Of a stretch of 64,000 bases of DNA, positions 37,880 to 51,072 are shown piece after piece. This stretch comes from Callipepla californica brunnescens. Taxonomy: Eukaryota > Chordata > Aves > Galliformes > Odontophoridae. Where the stretch lies: positions 2,440,485 through 2,504,484 of the forward strand of contig JALIRH010000031.1 of the NCBI GenBank assembly GCA_023055505.1, written 5' to 3'. Each line of letters begins with the position of its first letter. Position 1 is the stretch's first letter. The position numbers and the translations under genes are program-made. The notes below the pieces were generated by a model that saw only the letters and a program-made list of their open reading frames with translations, was not told the DNA's origin and did no database searches.

Positions 37880-38109
37880 GGAACATGACTTAGGAAAAAT
37901 TTATTCCCCAGAAGGGTGGTCAGCCACTGGAATGGGCTGCCCAGAGAGGTGGTGGAGTCAGCATCCCTGGAGGTGTTCAAGAAATGTTTAGATGATGTAC
38001 TAAGGGACATTGCTTGAGTGGGAAAATATTAGTGGCAGGTGGACGATTGGGCTAGGTGATCTTGGGGGCTTTTTCCAACTGTGAAAATTCCATGATTCTT
38101 TGATTCTAT
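37880..38109 (+). mobile_element. CR1 LINE, 3' fragment
   Basis: AGGGTGGTCAGCCACTGGAA, CCCAGAGAGGTGGTGGAGTC and tail CCATGATTCTTTGATTCTAT. About 230 bp, sense to PCSK5. Confidence 0.9.
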
Positions 38110-40850
38110 TTTGTATTTTTAGCAAAGTCCCAAAGATTCCTTTCTTTTAGCAAGAGTAGAAAGTTACCTAACCATTACTAAAAGACAGGGTTATTGGAAT
38201 GATGCAGAGTTTAAGCTGTGTAGTTTTGTTGATAGTCTGTTCTGTTCCCTGACACTGTTTCAGACTCGGGAAGGCCAGTTTAATTGTTATATTGAACCAG
38301 TAAGTCCAAGTTTAAAAAAGTAACTACATTGACCATTTTTCTAAGATGGTTACAAGAGTTCTTAGTACTAAATACTGCACATATTTTTTCCTCACAGAGA
38401 TAACAGTTGTTCCTATACTATTTTTGTTCACCAAGTTCCATATGTATGACATCTGAATTTGGGCTTTCATTTGTCCTCTTCTCTGTATTTCTTGAGATAA
38501 CAGATGAAGGTATCTTGTCTCAATTTCAGGATGGGAGCAGTATAGACAGATATGTAGTTCTTCCTAAGTGTATATGCCCCTCTGTTCTTTTGGCTATACA
38601 CAAAGAGGGGTCATCCAACCTGAGGTGCTTAAAATGATGGGTAAAATTGTGTGGGGAGCATCCTTCTCGTTCTACGACTTTCTATCACTCACAAAAAATC
38701 TCCAGCAACTTGAATTAGGTGAAAAAACGATTCTTTTGCTTATGTGACAGAGGAACCTGGAAGTCAAAACAGTCTCATAATTGTTGTGTTTCAAAAGCAA
38801 ATAGAATTGTCCTTTTGATTAGATATAGAAAGTTTCTTCTAAGATAGCATTGACTACAGTGCTGTGCTTACGATGTCTAATTCCAGTGTGCAGTAACTAA
38901 AGTGTGCTGTTTATACTTGTGATTTGTTTTAATGAAAAAGAATTAGGTTTCCTGTCTCTAGAAGGTTACTGTATGATAATATGAAAAGCTGTATTAAAAA
39001 AAAAAAAAACCTCACCTGTTTTGCTCTTTGCTGTCTTTTGAGCTGTTTTATTCCTGTTCACCAGGACCTTTTTTGCTACAGAATTACATTTTAACCCTGG
39101 GTTAGAATATCATCAGATGTGTAACTATGTGTGTGTGTGTACGTATTAATATGTATAGATAGAATACATAAAACGACATACATGGCTGAATAGATTAGTT
39201 GCCGATTTTGTTTGCTTACTTTGCATTCCATGACACGCTACAGTAGTTCCCCCATTCCTTTTTTTCATTGTTTTCTCTTTGGTAGAAAATACAGGGAAAA
39301 AGCCAATTTGTTTTATACACTGTGATTCATTTACACAGTCACATAAAGAAACTGTAAAATGGTAATTAATAGTGTCAAACCACATTCCTTTACTGTGTTC
39401 ACATCAGAACTTCATACTTGTGACAAATTAGCTGCCTGCTACTAATAGAAAGTGAGTTTAGAGGGAATGGCATGGCAGGATCACTGTTACCCATACTGTT
39501 AAATTTAAAATGGCTGGGATGTGAAGTGTTCCATGTGGTTGTTTTAATGCTGTCATTGTTGATTTATTTGTGAGGAATAGATGAGTTGTTTTTGAGTTAT
39601 TCTTTAAGTAACTTCCCATAATCATACGAAAAGTCATTAGCCTCGGGGAACCTGACTCAAGCCAGCTTCCAGTCCTGTGCTGTAACCACATTACAACACT
39701 ACTTGATGCTCACAAACAGGATCCTGTCTGTGCTATGTAACACCCAAGACTTTGGCATTTCTCCTGATATCTCACATTGAAAATTTGTGTAACTTGTTTT
39801 TCACATTTACTCTGTGATTTCTTTCTCCATTTCAAGAAATCTTCCCTTTATGAAACAGCATTATTCTTATTATTTTTTGGTAGTAGCAGATTGTTTTAAA
39901 GGCTGGAGATATTTCCTTTGCCCATACTTTCAACTTCTTTGAATTCCCTTATATGCCTTTTATCAGATCACATGTTGCAAGAACAATATGCCAACCTAGT
40001 GCCAGTTAGAAAGTATTTTTAATCTTCCAGATTGAAGACCATTTGTATGTGAACAGATCTAAAACATAATTTGCTCTGCATTACACAAGACAATACTCCA
40101 GAATGTAATAAAATTTATGTCTGATAAAATGCATTTCTGATGAATGCTGTTGAAGTACATATTTTCTCCAGCAGTTATTACATTGCAGTGCCTCAGATAT
40201 CACATTTACTGACTTATATATTATAGATATATTCCAGGCTAAGAGAGATATTTAAAAACACTTCAAACTTCAGCTGAGGAAGAGTTTTTCAAAAAAGGAA
40301 TGACGACTGATTAATTTTCTTCCACATAAGAATAGGTGGCTAAAATTCCACTCTTCTTCCACAGAGTGGTTTTAACATTTGTTACTCACTTGTCAGTGAT
40401 ACGAATGTAACTGCAGATGTTTGGATTTCAGAATGGTATAGGTCAACCAGCCATAGCTGGATATCGAACAGTGGTGGCAGTTTTGTAGTTCACACTGACA
40501 CGTAGTGGTAGCTACAATTTTCAGTCTGTGTTACCGTGTATAAACTAGTTTTTCAGGTTTGTCCCCTGACTAATGGCAGTGGTATCTCTCTACAGTAACA
40601 GAATCAGAACTTTGCTTATCAAAGTGTTGGATTTGGATAAAGCAGAACCTATAATGTTCATTTAAATCTGTAATTTTTAGTTTTCTGTAAAATGTATTCA
40701 AATAAAGTTTGTAATTTTGTTAAGCAGAAGAGAAGATCACTAACTAGTTAGCGGCTCATGGAAAGCCAGATTAAGTTCCCATTACATTCCATCACTGGGA
40801 TTCTATCTTAGTTTATAATAAAGACTAATTTTTTCTTATCTCAATGCATT

Positions 40851-40881
40851 GTTTTTTTTTTGTTGTTGTTGTTGTTGTTTT
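40851..40881. repeat. T run and (TTG)n microsatellite
   Basis: T10 followed by about six TTG units. Confidence 0.9.
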
Positions 40882-42080
40882 TGCATAGCTAATATGCAAA
40901 ATGTTTGTTATGTGGTTTTGTTGAGGAAGGAAGCTTTATTATCAAAAATAAAGGAGTAAATGTCCAGGAATACCTTATGTAAACTTCTAGACTATCCTAC
41001 CTTTTTATAGTTATTTGATATCCTCTCCCACTCTGTGCAGCACAGAATTTTCAAAGGATGTGAAGTTTTCTGTCAGTGTTTCCCCTGATTGAAAACAAAC
41101 AAACAAGCCTCTGTTTTCTTTATACAAGCTCATTTCTTAGCGGTATGACCAGAGACGATTGTGATGGGTTTGCATTGAAATACTCCAAAACTCTTTTTCC
41201 TTAAGTTCCTAGTCTGAAAAGACTTCGTGGTGACAGGTTGAAGTGGGTTGGGCTGTAATGATAGTGTCATGAAAAGCTGGAGGGCTTTAAATCCTCCAGT
41301 CCCCTGAGCTTTTTGTGTTCCGAAATACTTGGTGAGCTCCAAAGAATAAAATACAGTGAAGAAATGTGTGTTCAGAGTGTTTGTCAGGTTCAATGAATAG
41401 TTGTCAGAGATGGAGACTCTAAAATGCAGAGCCAGTTTGCGTGGAAAGGGATTTTCAAAATACTGGCAGCTGTCCTCCTTAACTGAATGTTTCCTTACTC
41501 TGAACTTTCAGAGGCAAGCCATGAATCAATTAACTTTTATCTTACTTGGTGCCTTATACCTTCCTCCTCTTCTGAAAGTCAAATCAAGACCGATTATTGA
41601 AAGATAGTTGTCATATGTTTAAATAGTGTGTTGCTGAGATGGAGAGAGATAGTTAATCGTGGAACATGCGTGTGTTCTCTTTCCACCCCTTACCTGAAAT
41701 ACTGACCTGTTCCCATCCTAGAGAAAATCTAGTAAAATCTATTACTGAAAAAAGTCATGTTGTATATCAGAATAGTGTGTAGCTCTTCAATTTCTCTTGC
41801 TTATTCTTAGGGAGCCATCAAAAAATCCTTCACTGTCCAGGTGCTCAAGCACAGTTCATGCACACATGAGTGGCATACAGCTATTCACAGAGGCATATTT
41901 CTTTGTTTGGCAGTTTGTTTCCGTTTCTCCCTCTAATAGCAAGGGCATCACAAGGCAGAGAATTTATCTTTACTAAGGTCTTGTAATGTAGGTCTTTGAC
42001 AACTTTCTGGCCTGTTGTTAGTGACAGGCTGATGAACTCTCACTTTTAGAGAGAGATGAAAATCAGAATTGCATTTTCTT

Positions 42081-42102
42081 TGTGTGTGTGTGTGTGTGTG
42101 TG
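42081..42102. repeat. (TG)11 microsatellite
   Basis: Eleven uninterrupted TG units. Confidence 0.95.
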
Positions 42103-45100
42103 CTTGTCTTCTATCACAAAGATAAAACTGAAAATAAATACATTTCTAAAAGGTTTGCATGGTTGTCTGAATGGAAAAATTAACTAAATTAGTTAAATGT
42201 AATCAAAATCATGAGAAGTAACTTTTATAGTAGAAAGTGTTAGCTGATTCCGTTTAAGTGTCCAAAATCAACTGTTTTGAGGATAACAGATGTGACATCT
42301 TTCTTTTACCTGGTAGTCACTTGAGCCCAAATCTTTGAATTTCACTTTGAATGGCGATTACGAATTATAACAAAAAAAAAATGCTTTTCTTCTTTCCATA
42401 CGTTTTCTTTCTTTCAGACTTCAGGTAAAGGACCCATATGTATATGGACAGAATGTCTCAGAGCCAAACATTCTTTCATGTTTCTGTTCTGTAATACTAC
42501 ATCACACTGACATTAACATAAAGGACAAGTGCTAAACCTTTTAGCTGAGTGTCTCTTCAAAGTGCTATTTAGTAGCCTGGGAACTTATTTCCCACCAATA
42601 TATGCTGGCAAGGGATCCAGTGAAATGAAGCACTGACCCTTGAATTTTATCAGGATAGGCCTTTGTAGACAGGCACTCATGCTTTGTTCTGGGACTGCAG
42701 CAACTTTTTAAACAAGTTGTGTGCAATGCAAGCATCCAGCCAGTACAGGAAGTTGTCGTGTTTTGAAATACAGGCATTCACAAAAAATGTTTGTTTGAAG
42801 GCACCTTACGTGGTTAAGTCCTGTAATGTGCTGTCTCCATAAACTGTAATTTGAAATTTTGGGGATTTCATTTTCCATGAGAGTTCTCATAGCTTGAAAG
42901 AAAACCTAATCAAGCTCAAGCATCAGTTTCATCATATTTGTTTATCTAGTTAGTAGTCATTATAGTGATTAATGAGAAGGCTTTTCTAATTTCACTTGCA
43001 GGATTCAGAGTCTGTTCCAAACTGCAGCCCTCAAGCAAAATCTAGGACAGGGAAAACTAAAAGCAGCATAGAAGGAACATAATATTTTATATGCAAGGTT
43101 TTACAAAGTCTTTCCTTTTGCAACGTAATTGAAATATTACTTAAAGGACCCATAAAAGATAGCATATTAAAACAAATTGAGTTGCATATATGATTAATTC
43201 TCACAGTGGGAAGCTGATTGTGAGATGTGCAATTTTATACATATGGCTTTGAAATAAGTAAAACAACTTTTAATTTTGTCATTTCCCATATGAATGTGGA
43301 ATGCAATTAGTAATAATCTTGGCAGAGAAACAACAGCCTAACATAAAAATCTGCTAACAAAATACATTTATATCATTACTGCACTAAAGATGATAAAAAG
43401 GATTTTCCAATGAAGGAAGACTAGCGAAATATTCAGCAAAATTAATTTAACTTGCATATCTCAAAACTGTCCAGAGACCTAATTCACTATAGAGTGGACT
43501 TTTTTTTCTGTCTGAAATTGACATGAAATTTGATACTGTTCTTTGATTCAATGAGTACATGTTATGATAGCTCCACACCACATTTGGCTGTTTCTTGCTG
43601 ATACTAGAAATACACCTAGCACTGCAGCTACTTCCATTGCAGGTAGACTTTGGGGCACAGTTTCAGGCTGCAGTTGATCCCATGTTACTGAAAGTTGGTG
43701 TGTGGTCTGCAACCCCTCACCACGTCATCTCTGTTTGACGTATATAAACATAACATTGACCTTGGGGTCTGTTTAGTGACCTTGTGGAACCCTAACCTTT
43801 TGGTGGTGCTTAGGTGCTGTGAACTCCAGAGAAACTGGAGATGTTTCTTCCTTTCTTCTTCAGGCAGACTCAGCTTTTCAGGTGTGGATTTTATCTGTCC
43901 CATTTCTCTGCTGAAAAAACTGTTTTCCCTCTCATCTCATGCTCTCTTTAAGCTTTGTACCCAGGAGGGGTTTCTCATCAACACAACCTCCCTCTGGGAA
44001 GCTGCACCTCATCCATATATACTTCACCACATAAGCAGTGGTTTATTAGTGAAATCCATGCACTGGGGTGTTATGTTCAGGCATATTACATTTTAAAGAC
44101 TGTAGTAATCTATGCTTTGTGATTACTGAATGATATACTACAGGCTTTGGAAAATAGTCTAATAATAGGTTAAAATGTTGCTGTATCAATTTCAACTAGA
44201 CTAGCTTTCTCCAAATTAAGAAAATTTGGCTTGAAAATTCAGCTTCATATGAAAAATAAACTTAAAATTAAGTCTTGAAAAAATCTCTGATCAAGTTCTG
44301 CAATCAAGTGATGAACTGTGAAGAGATTAATAGGATCTAATTCAAGAAGCTAAACGTATAGCTGTGAAAACTTAAACCAGTTTTAAAATGCATCAGCACC
44401 CATATTATCACATTGGTTTTGTTAGTAAAGATTACACTTTCATCAAACATATATCTAACTTACCTGATAAATGTAATTGGGTCAGTCAAAACTCTGACAG
44501 GTTAGCACCAATCACCTTTATTGCTTGATTTTTTTCCTCCCTTTTTCTAAATAATGTTGTTAATGTTTTACATTACATGTTGTTGTGTTTCTCATCAAAG
44601 TGTCTCAGAAGGTTAAGGGGAAAAAATTAGACTAATAATATGGAAATAAGGAATGACTCTACCCAAAACAAGTTGTACCAAGAGAAGGCAACTGTGATTC
44701 TTGTCTGCAGTGTGGGCGTAATGTGTTTTTGAACACCCGTGTTCTCCAGATGTCTATGTAAGCAGTCTGTCACCCGTCACCAGTGGAGGACTGCTTGTGT
44801 ACACAACTGACCTCACCTAAAGTGCTTGCCATGTTGTTATCTACTTTTAGCCTTCAATTTTTAAGTTCTTTCTTTGTTGTAACCTAAGTCCTGCATTATC
44901 TTTCTGTTTTCATCTCATCAACTTCCCATCTCTTTTACTTTTTGGACTGAAACTCCATATCTCCTCTCAACAGCAACAATCTGAATTTCACTGTCTGCTC
45001 CTTGTTAGTTATGTCACATTTCTGCTGTGGAGCTGCTTAGCTGCACAAGGATGAAGGCAAAATTTACTGATGAAAATCACCCTGGGAGGCTTGTTTTGCA

Positions 45101-45885
45101 GACAAAAACCACAGGAAGCAGAGATGGCTTTCCTACCGTAGTGATCATATGGATCACAGCTATAGAGGGCATGGATCACGGCTAGCTGAGGCATCTTGCA
45201 CTGTACGGAAAGGTTTAAGCAACTACTGGAGGTTTTGTGTTCTCTTTCAGCTGTTTCTCAAGATCATAGATCCCAGGCACAGGGCATAGTGCTGATGTGG
45301 AACTGTAGTCCAGCTGTTCTTAATGCTCCTAGAAAGACAGCAGGCTTGTAGGTTTAGCCCAAGACATGACTATGACATGCCTATACAGCTGCTTTGATTA
45401 TACCTGGCTTACAGCCAATCTTAGGCATGCCTGTGAACAGCAATATGAGCATTGGCACAGTCTCATCTTCATGGGAAACGTGGCGTATCTTGTGGCTGCC
45501 TAGGGTACTAACTGAGTGGGGATCTGCATGCCAACAACATGAGAATATTATGGGAGAATGCAGGACAACAGTTCTATATATAACCTACGAATTGTTTCAA
45601 AACCTAGAATTGGTGCCCAAGTCTTCTTTCTGTTGCTGGGATCATGTATCATCTTTGTGTGTCTCTGTTACATGTGCTTCCAGTAGTTAGTAAGCCAGCC
45701 ATGAACAGGTTAATTGTGATAATGATTTTAAAATATGTTCAAAGGAATATTTCAGTGTGGGAATAAATTCCTGTGGGGCGCTAAATAGTGCAGGACATTG
45801 TGGATATTTATGCCTTTAGTACCTGAGGATGAGCAAAGCCAATGCCTGTCTGTGCTTACGCGAAAAAATGTTTGTCTGACTCTAG

Positions 45886-45974
45886 GCATGGAACCCGTTG
45901 TGCTGGAGAAGTGGCAGCCACTGCAAACAACTCACACTGCACAGTGGGAATCGCCTTTAATGCCAAGATTGGAG
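45886..45974 (+). CDS. PCSK5: PCSK5 coding exon with catalytic His
   Basis: An 89-bp exon with acceptor GACTCTAG and donor GGAG|GTATGT. Its first base completes the Lys codon split after the second exon, and it ends with the first base of a Gly codon. It encodes [17 protein letters not shown], then [12 protein letters not shown]. The His of HGTRCAGE is the second member of the catalytic triad, 41 residues after the Asp. The ANN and VGIA segment is the conserved calcium-site loop and following strand in furin-like enzymes. No frame break is present. The exon stands alone between a 24-kb intron and a 4.9-kb intron. Confidence 0.97.
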
Positions 45975-47344
45975 GTATGTGAAACAGTCTCCCACCACAA
46001 AAAAAAGAAACCAAAGAGACGTTTGTGCTAAATGCTACATTCTCATCTTTCTCAACAAGAGGTTTATACAGGTAATAGCTGTGTTTAATCTGTAGTAGAG
46101 TGATGGCTGAAGACCAGCACTGAAGGAGTTTGTCTGTGGTGACACTTCTCCAGTGCTCCTGGGAACACTGCCTCTCAGTAAACACAGTAACATAGAAAGT
46201 GAGATGTTCAGTGAAAACACAAAACCCAGAACTAGAACATTAATGTTTTCTTACAGATCCAGATCTGTAAGTAATGAACTTGGGGAAATTAGAAGTAAAT
46301 GTAGACATTAGGAATATTGCTTTGCATATTGATCTCAAAGAAAACACTGTGAAAACTTTGTTGTTTTGCTTGGCGTTGATTGAAGAGTATATTTTAATCC
46401 CTGGATATGATCAGATTATTGCCTAAAGTATGAGATTCAGTAATGCTTTGCTCTGCTCAGCCAAGAGCCTCCAGGTGATTTCTATCAGTTCTTAACCAAT
46501 AGCAGCTCAGGAGTTTTGGCAGTTGGTCTTGGAAATGACTGTAAAGATGTCAACTTCATGTCTTTTAGACTGTAGCCTGCTTGTGCCATATTTTAATGCT
46601 TCAGTTGAAGTTTCACCCTTTTCCATTTTTTGATGGAATTATGGGATTGCTATATTGGTGTTCATTGAAATACCTGTAGCTCAGATTCATCAGCTGACGG
46701 TTTTCTGTTCTAAAACTGACCCTTTCTATGAAAACAGAAATACATTTGCACGTACATGTCACAGAAGATGGTTCAAAACTATGAGCAGACAGGGTAGGAG
46801 CTGTTACCACAATTAACTGCTGTATCTTTTCCCTACTGGATCAGTACAAGTTTGATCCAAATCAAATGTGAACACAACTACATTTCGAATTAACCAAAGG
46901 AGAAAGGCCGTTCTGTTTTTCTGCGGGCTTTAAGAGGACAGACAGTATCTGATCCATCATAAGGCTAGAGTGGTGTAGATAAACAATTTGACTTCAGGCA
47001 AAGAGCCTGCCTGCACAAAGTTCCTGTGTCAGAAGGCTTTAAAATATTTGAGCTGGCCAAGTGAGCTCGTGGCAGATGAACAGATTGTCTCATGTGGGCA
47101 GGGCGTTTGATCATGTACCAGCAGCTATGGACAAATTTACTGCTTCAAACCAGCATCTGAAGAGATTTAGTGCAATGATATAAATAAAAGGTGACTTGTG
47201 GAATTAAATTTTCATTTGTCAGTTGGATGTTGACACAACATGTAAAAGCCTGGTCATGTGCTTGGGGAGCTCATCATTATTAACAATGGCTTCTTAATGG
47301 GTTATTATTTATTCAGCACTAGGAATCTGCAGTAATGATATTTT

Positions 47345-47372
47345 TGAAAACAAACAAACAAACAACAAACAA
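47345..47372. repeat. (AAAC)n-like repeat
   Basis: AAAC/AAC units with one interruption. Confidence 0.85.
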
Positions 47373-49087
47373 GCATCTTAGCAGAATCACAGGTTTTTCT
47401 CAATATAGCATGAAAACTGATGCAGATGGACTTGGTACAGACACGATTTATGTTAAAAGCAAAGGCAGTATACGTGTGTCTTTTGCATAATGTGTTTGTT
47501 TTGTACTAAGAATATAACAGCGTTCAAGAATTTTCACTGTTCTAGTTTAGGTAAAGTAATTATCATCTCTATTCAGTGTAACAATTTTGTTGGACCATCA
47601 CTATCACCATTATTTAAGGAAAGCTGAAAAAACTAGAGTGACAGTGTGACCTTTTAACATCATTGGTATTTGAAAACAGGACCTCAACAGACAGTCTGCA
47701 GAAAGTCGGAGACCAAAGATTGCTCCAAGATACTGGAAAGGGGGGTTGGGTTTTCCCTTCCACTAGGTGCTCATATGTGGGAATTTTGCTGCTGACCTGT
47801 GTTTGGCACACCTACCTCCCTTTACTCAGAAAAGCCATAAGCTACACATGTGAATATGCAGCGGTTGTGATCTCTCTGCGGGCCAGATGGAGTGTAAAAA
47901 TGTTGAATCATATTATACTGAACTAGTATTCAGCTCACTTATTTCCCATGGATTTAAAGACCCTCCTCTGGCCTTTTTGGAGAGAAAAGCTAGGGTGAAG
48001 GTAAAGCCATTACTCTTTTCTTACAAAGAGAACCCTTCCCAACAATGGTGTTGAATTTGCTCTGCCAAGATGAGTATTCTTTACTTCTCATTAAACTGGG
48101 AGTTGCTCTATCTCTGTATATTTAAGGATAGTAAGAAAATAAAGCAAAAGGAAAAAGAAATCCTTCCCATCAGTGTCCCATCAAATACTGTCAGCCAATT
48201 AGTGATCATTGTGATGGAGTTCATTAACAAGTAAATCCACCAGTAATGCTCACTTCTAAGTATGTTTGTGTTTTGTGACTCATTTTCGCATATCAAAGAA
48301 TCTGTAACCACTAGGTTTTAGTCCAAGTCTTCTCCTACAGTAGTTTGATTTGGGACTTAATCTGCAGATGCAAAAATCTGAGTCAAAATGAAATCTGGAC
48401 CTTCATTTCTTTTATAGCTTGTCAGATGTCTCTTGTACAAAAAAATATGCAATATGCGTGTAGTTTGTGCTTAGCTCAGCTTCAGGCCCCTTTCATTAAA
48501 ATACAATGCCTTGCAAAGAAGGGGTAGTTTCTTTAATATGTGACCCTCCGTGGAAGTCATATATAGCAAGGTACCACCTGCAGAGCTTGTAAGACTTTTC
48601 AGAGGAGGGGATGGCTAAGTTGCTGTTACTGCAGCAGACTGGTTGTGGAGGTTGCAAAGCATCTGCAGGGATTTGGGTGCTTAGTTACTTGGCTGGGCTG
48701 GAGTCCTGACAGGAAAACAGTTACACTGAGTTATGGCACAACAGATGTAGATTGTCTTCAGCTGACGAGGAATTAGTTCAGCTGTTTCTTTAAGCTTAAG
48801 TCAGATGCTGATTAAAGACAAACATTTTAAAAGAAAACCTTCTTTCAGCTTCATTTTGCATGTTTCCTGTGATTTGCTGAAAGTTTGTTCTGACTAAAAT
48901 GCCACTTACATTTTGGCACTTACTGCAGATATTGGAAAAAGTTTACAGAGCTCCAAAGTCTTAGGTAGAACAGTCTGGAAACACAGTCTGCTAATTGCCT
49001 TCTGGACAGCTTTTGTTGTGCTATCACCATATGCCAAATGCAGTTTGGAGGTTCTGTGATCGGCAAAATTAACTCCTCTAGACATTT

Positions 49088-49136
49088 GAAAAAAAAAGAA
49101 AAAAAGAAAAGAAGGGGAGGGAGAGAGAGAAAGGAA
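49088..49136. repeat. 49-base homopurine tract
   Basis: Only A and G: an A-rich left half, then GAAGGGGAGGGAGAGAGAGA and AAGG. Confidence 0.9.
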
Positions 49137-50810
49137 TGTGTCATTTTGTGCTTTTCTGTTGTAGCATTTTAAATAGCCACTGAGACATCCTTGATCGAAG
49201 TAATACTTGAAGTATGCCTGCCAATTGTAGGCAAAACAGAGCAATACCTGAGACACAGCCTTGTCCATCGTGGTTTAGATTTGACCACTTCACCATAAAC
49301 TAAAAATCATGGTGTGAATTACTTAGATGCCATGGCAGCATCTGGAGTTATTGTCCACTGGGTAAATGCTGTATGCCTTAGGTTTGCTACACAGTCACAG
49401 AAACATAAAGGGAAGCTTTATCTTCCTACTTTCAAATGCAGTGTACCTTTTATTGTCTCTTTATTTTGAATGAAATATATTTTAAAGCCCTTGAAAGAAA
49501 TAAGAACATAGCTTCCACTAATCGTTAATTTTCTAAGATTATGCTTAGGAATTAAAATAAAACCTGAGATTCCCAAAGTTTTTTTAATGGCTTTTTTATA
49601 AAGTAAATTTCATAGTGAGATCACTGTTTGGACCATTTTATTATCTCACAAAACATAGGCAGCTTTTGTGTGAACTTAGAAATATGATCACTTTTCATTT
49701 TTGAGTCAGTTAGAATGAAGAAAAAAAAGACCATCAACAAAGCAGCCCCTATACTTTTTTGTTAATTGAAAGTCAAGGTCTTTGTAAACACTCAAGTTAC
49801 TGCAGTCTGAACTCATGAGCAAAGTGGAATGTGTCTGTAATTAAAATATGTAAATTTGGCTTATAAATAGCAGTGGACTTTTAAAGGGGGAAAAGCTTGA
49901 AACTGGTTAATTGTGGAAGTGATCATTACTCGCTCCAGCTATGTGCTAATCATGATGTAATATTTCATATCCCTTTGATCAGACATCACACTAACTGTAT
50001 GAAGGTTCTCTTTCCTGTGTAGGGTAAAATTGATATTGATGGTTTTCTCAGTCAGAATTTAACTTCACTCAAAATCTTTGTCAAAAGAAAACCTTGAAGG
50101 ATCTTTTCAGTTTCCAAATTTAAACTTACCTTACTTAGTCTAGTGATCTTAAAGTATCGTGATGCTGTTCACTTCAGAAGTGCTGGCACATTCACTTGTG
50201 AAAAGATTTTTAGGACAAAAATTCAGATTGTACTGTACAAAACCTTCTTCACACAGGAAGATGTTCATAGTCTCCAGTTTCAAGTATAATAATCTGACTC
50301 ATACAGTATTTGCTAGTGGCATCCTGTGGTCACCATGCTGCTCTGTATGGTTATCTGTTTGTACATTTGAGCTTTCTCAGCTTTTTCTTCGCCATCTGAT
50401 ACAGTGAAGGAATATTCCTATGTTTACCTGTCAGTGGATATCCTGTTTTTATATTTGTCAGCATGCTTGGGACTATGAGTGTCTTCAATTAAGTGTTGCT
50501 GTTTCACTGCAGTATAAAAGGAGAAAGAATCATATACTGTTTTCAGATGACATGTACAACCATCTCAATATTCAAGTTATTTTCTAATTTTTTTCAGCAT
50601 AGAAATTTGTTGTTTAAGTTCAAAGGTTATACATTAGCTAAGTGACTTGAAAATGCTTTAAAAAAAAAAAAACAAACCTCTAAGACTACTACTCCCTTTC
50701 AGTATTTTTTCCTATGAAAATTTTTTGCTGTTAAAGAAACACATATCCAGAGAGATTCTATTTTCTGCATTAGAAATCTTAATCCAGTGTCCCACACAGC
50801 CATTATCTCT

Positions 50811-50849
50811 AAAAAAAAGAAAAACAAAAATAAAAAGAAAAAGAAAAAA
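50811..50849. repeat. A-rich tract before the S1-pocket exon
   Basis: 39 bases, nearly all A with single G, C or T, ending 51 bases before the exon start. Confidence 0.9.
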
Positions 50850-50899
50850 TGAACTTTTTGCGTTTGGTTGTCCTGTTGATTATATCTTTCATCTTGAAG

Positions 50900-51072
50900 G
50901 TGTGCGGATGCTGGACGGAGATGTCACAGACATGGTAGAAGCAAAGTCTCTGAGCCTTAATCCCCAGCACATCCACATCTACAGTGCTAGCTGGGGCCCT
51001 GATGACGACGGTAAAACTGTAGATGGACCTGCTTCTCTAGCACGTCAAGCCTTTGAGAACGGCATCCGAATG
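50900..51072 (+). CDS. PCSK5: PCSK5 coding exon, S1-pocket region
   Basis: A 173-bp exon: two bases finish a Gly codon, then 57 full codons, ending phase 0 at ATG|GTAGGT. It encodes VRMLDGDVTDMVEAKSLS, then LNPQHIHIYSASWGPDDDGK, then TVDGPASLARQAFENGIRM. SASWGPDDDGKTVDGP is the family signature whose SWGP backbone and following Asp form the S1 pocket and a structural calcium site in furin. The acceptor is CATCTTGAAG, with A at position -3 and a modest pyrimidine tract; an A-rich tract lies about 50 bases upstream. The next exon, which should begin with Gly-Arg and carry the WASGNGG oxyanion motif, was not found in the remaining 12.9 kb. Confidence 0.97.

Larger units (their letters stand above)
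21549..45885 (+). other. PCSK5: PCSK5 large intron between pocket-loop exon and His exon
   Basis: A 24,337-bp GT-AG intron of phase 2. The first 17 kb carry eight CR1 copies (23.6-24.7, 28.0-28.1, 28.8-29.0, 32.6-34.6, 35.2-35.7, 35.7-36.0 and 37.9-38.1 kb plus a nested tail at 34.03 kb) and a hAT-type remnant (29126-29346). Stretches 24699-27951, 29347-32577, 36000-37879 and 38110-45885 show only simple repeats (for example 40851-40880 and 42081-42102) and no recognisable gene. Possible cryptic exon and conserved-element candidates are given among the findings. Confidence 0.92.
45975..50899 (+). other. PCSK5: PCSK5 intron between His exon and S1-pocket exon
   Basis: A 4,925-bp GT-AG intron of phase 1. 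No CR1 or other transposon was recognised. It contains an AAAC run (47345-47372), a 49-base homopurine tract (49088-49136) and an A-rich tract close to the 3' splice site (50811-50849). Confidence 0.93.

Noticed and set aside
43695..44096. 133-codon open frame on the + strand within the large intron
   Set aside because: No recognisable domain, no splice or promoter context, and hydrophobic low-information composition; frames of this length arise by chance in 64 kb.
48906..49268. 120-codon open frame on the minus strand
   Set aside because: It runs through the homopurine tract, giving a Ser/Phe run, and shows no family signature.
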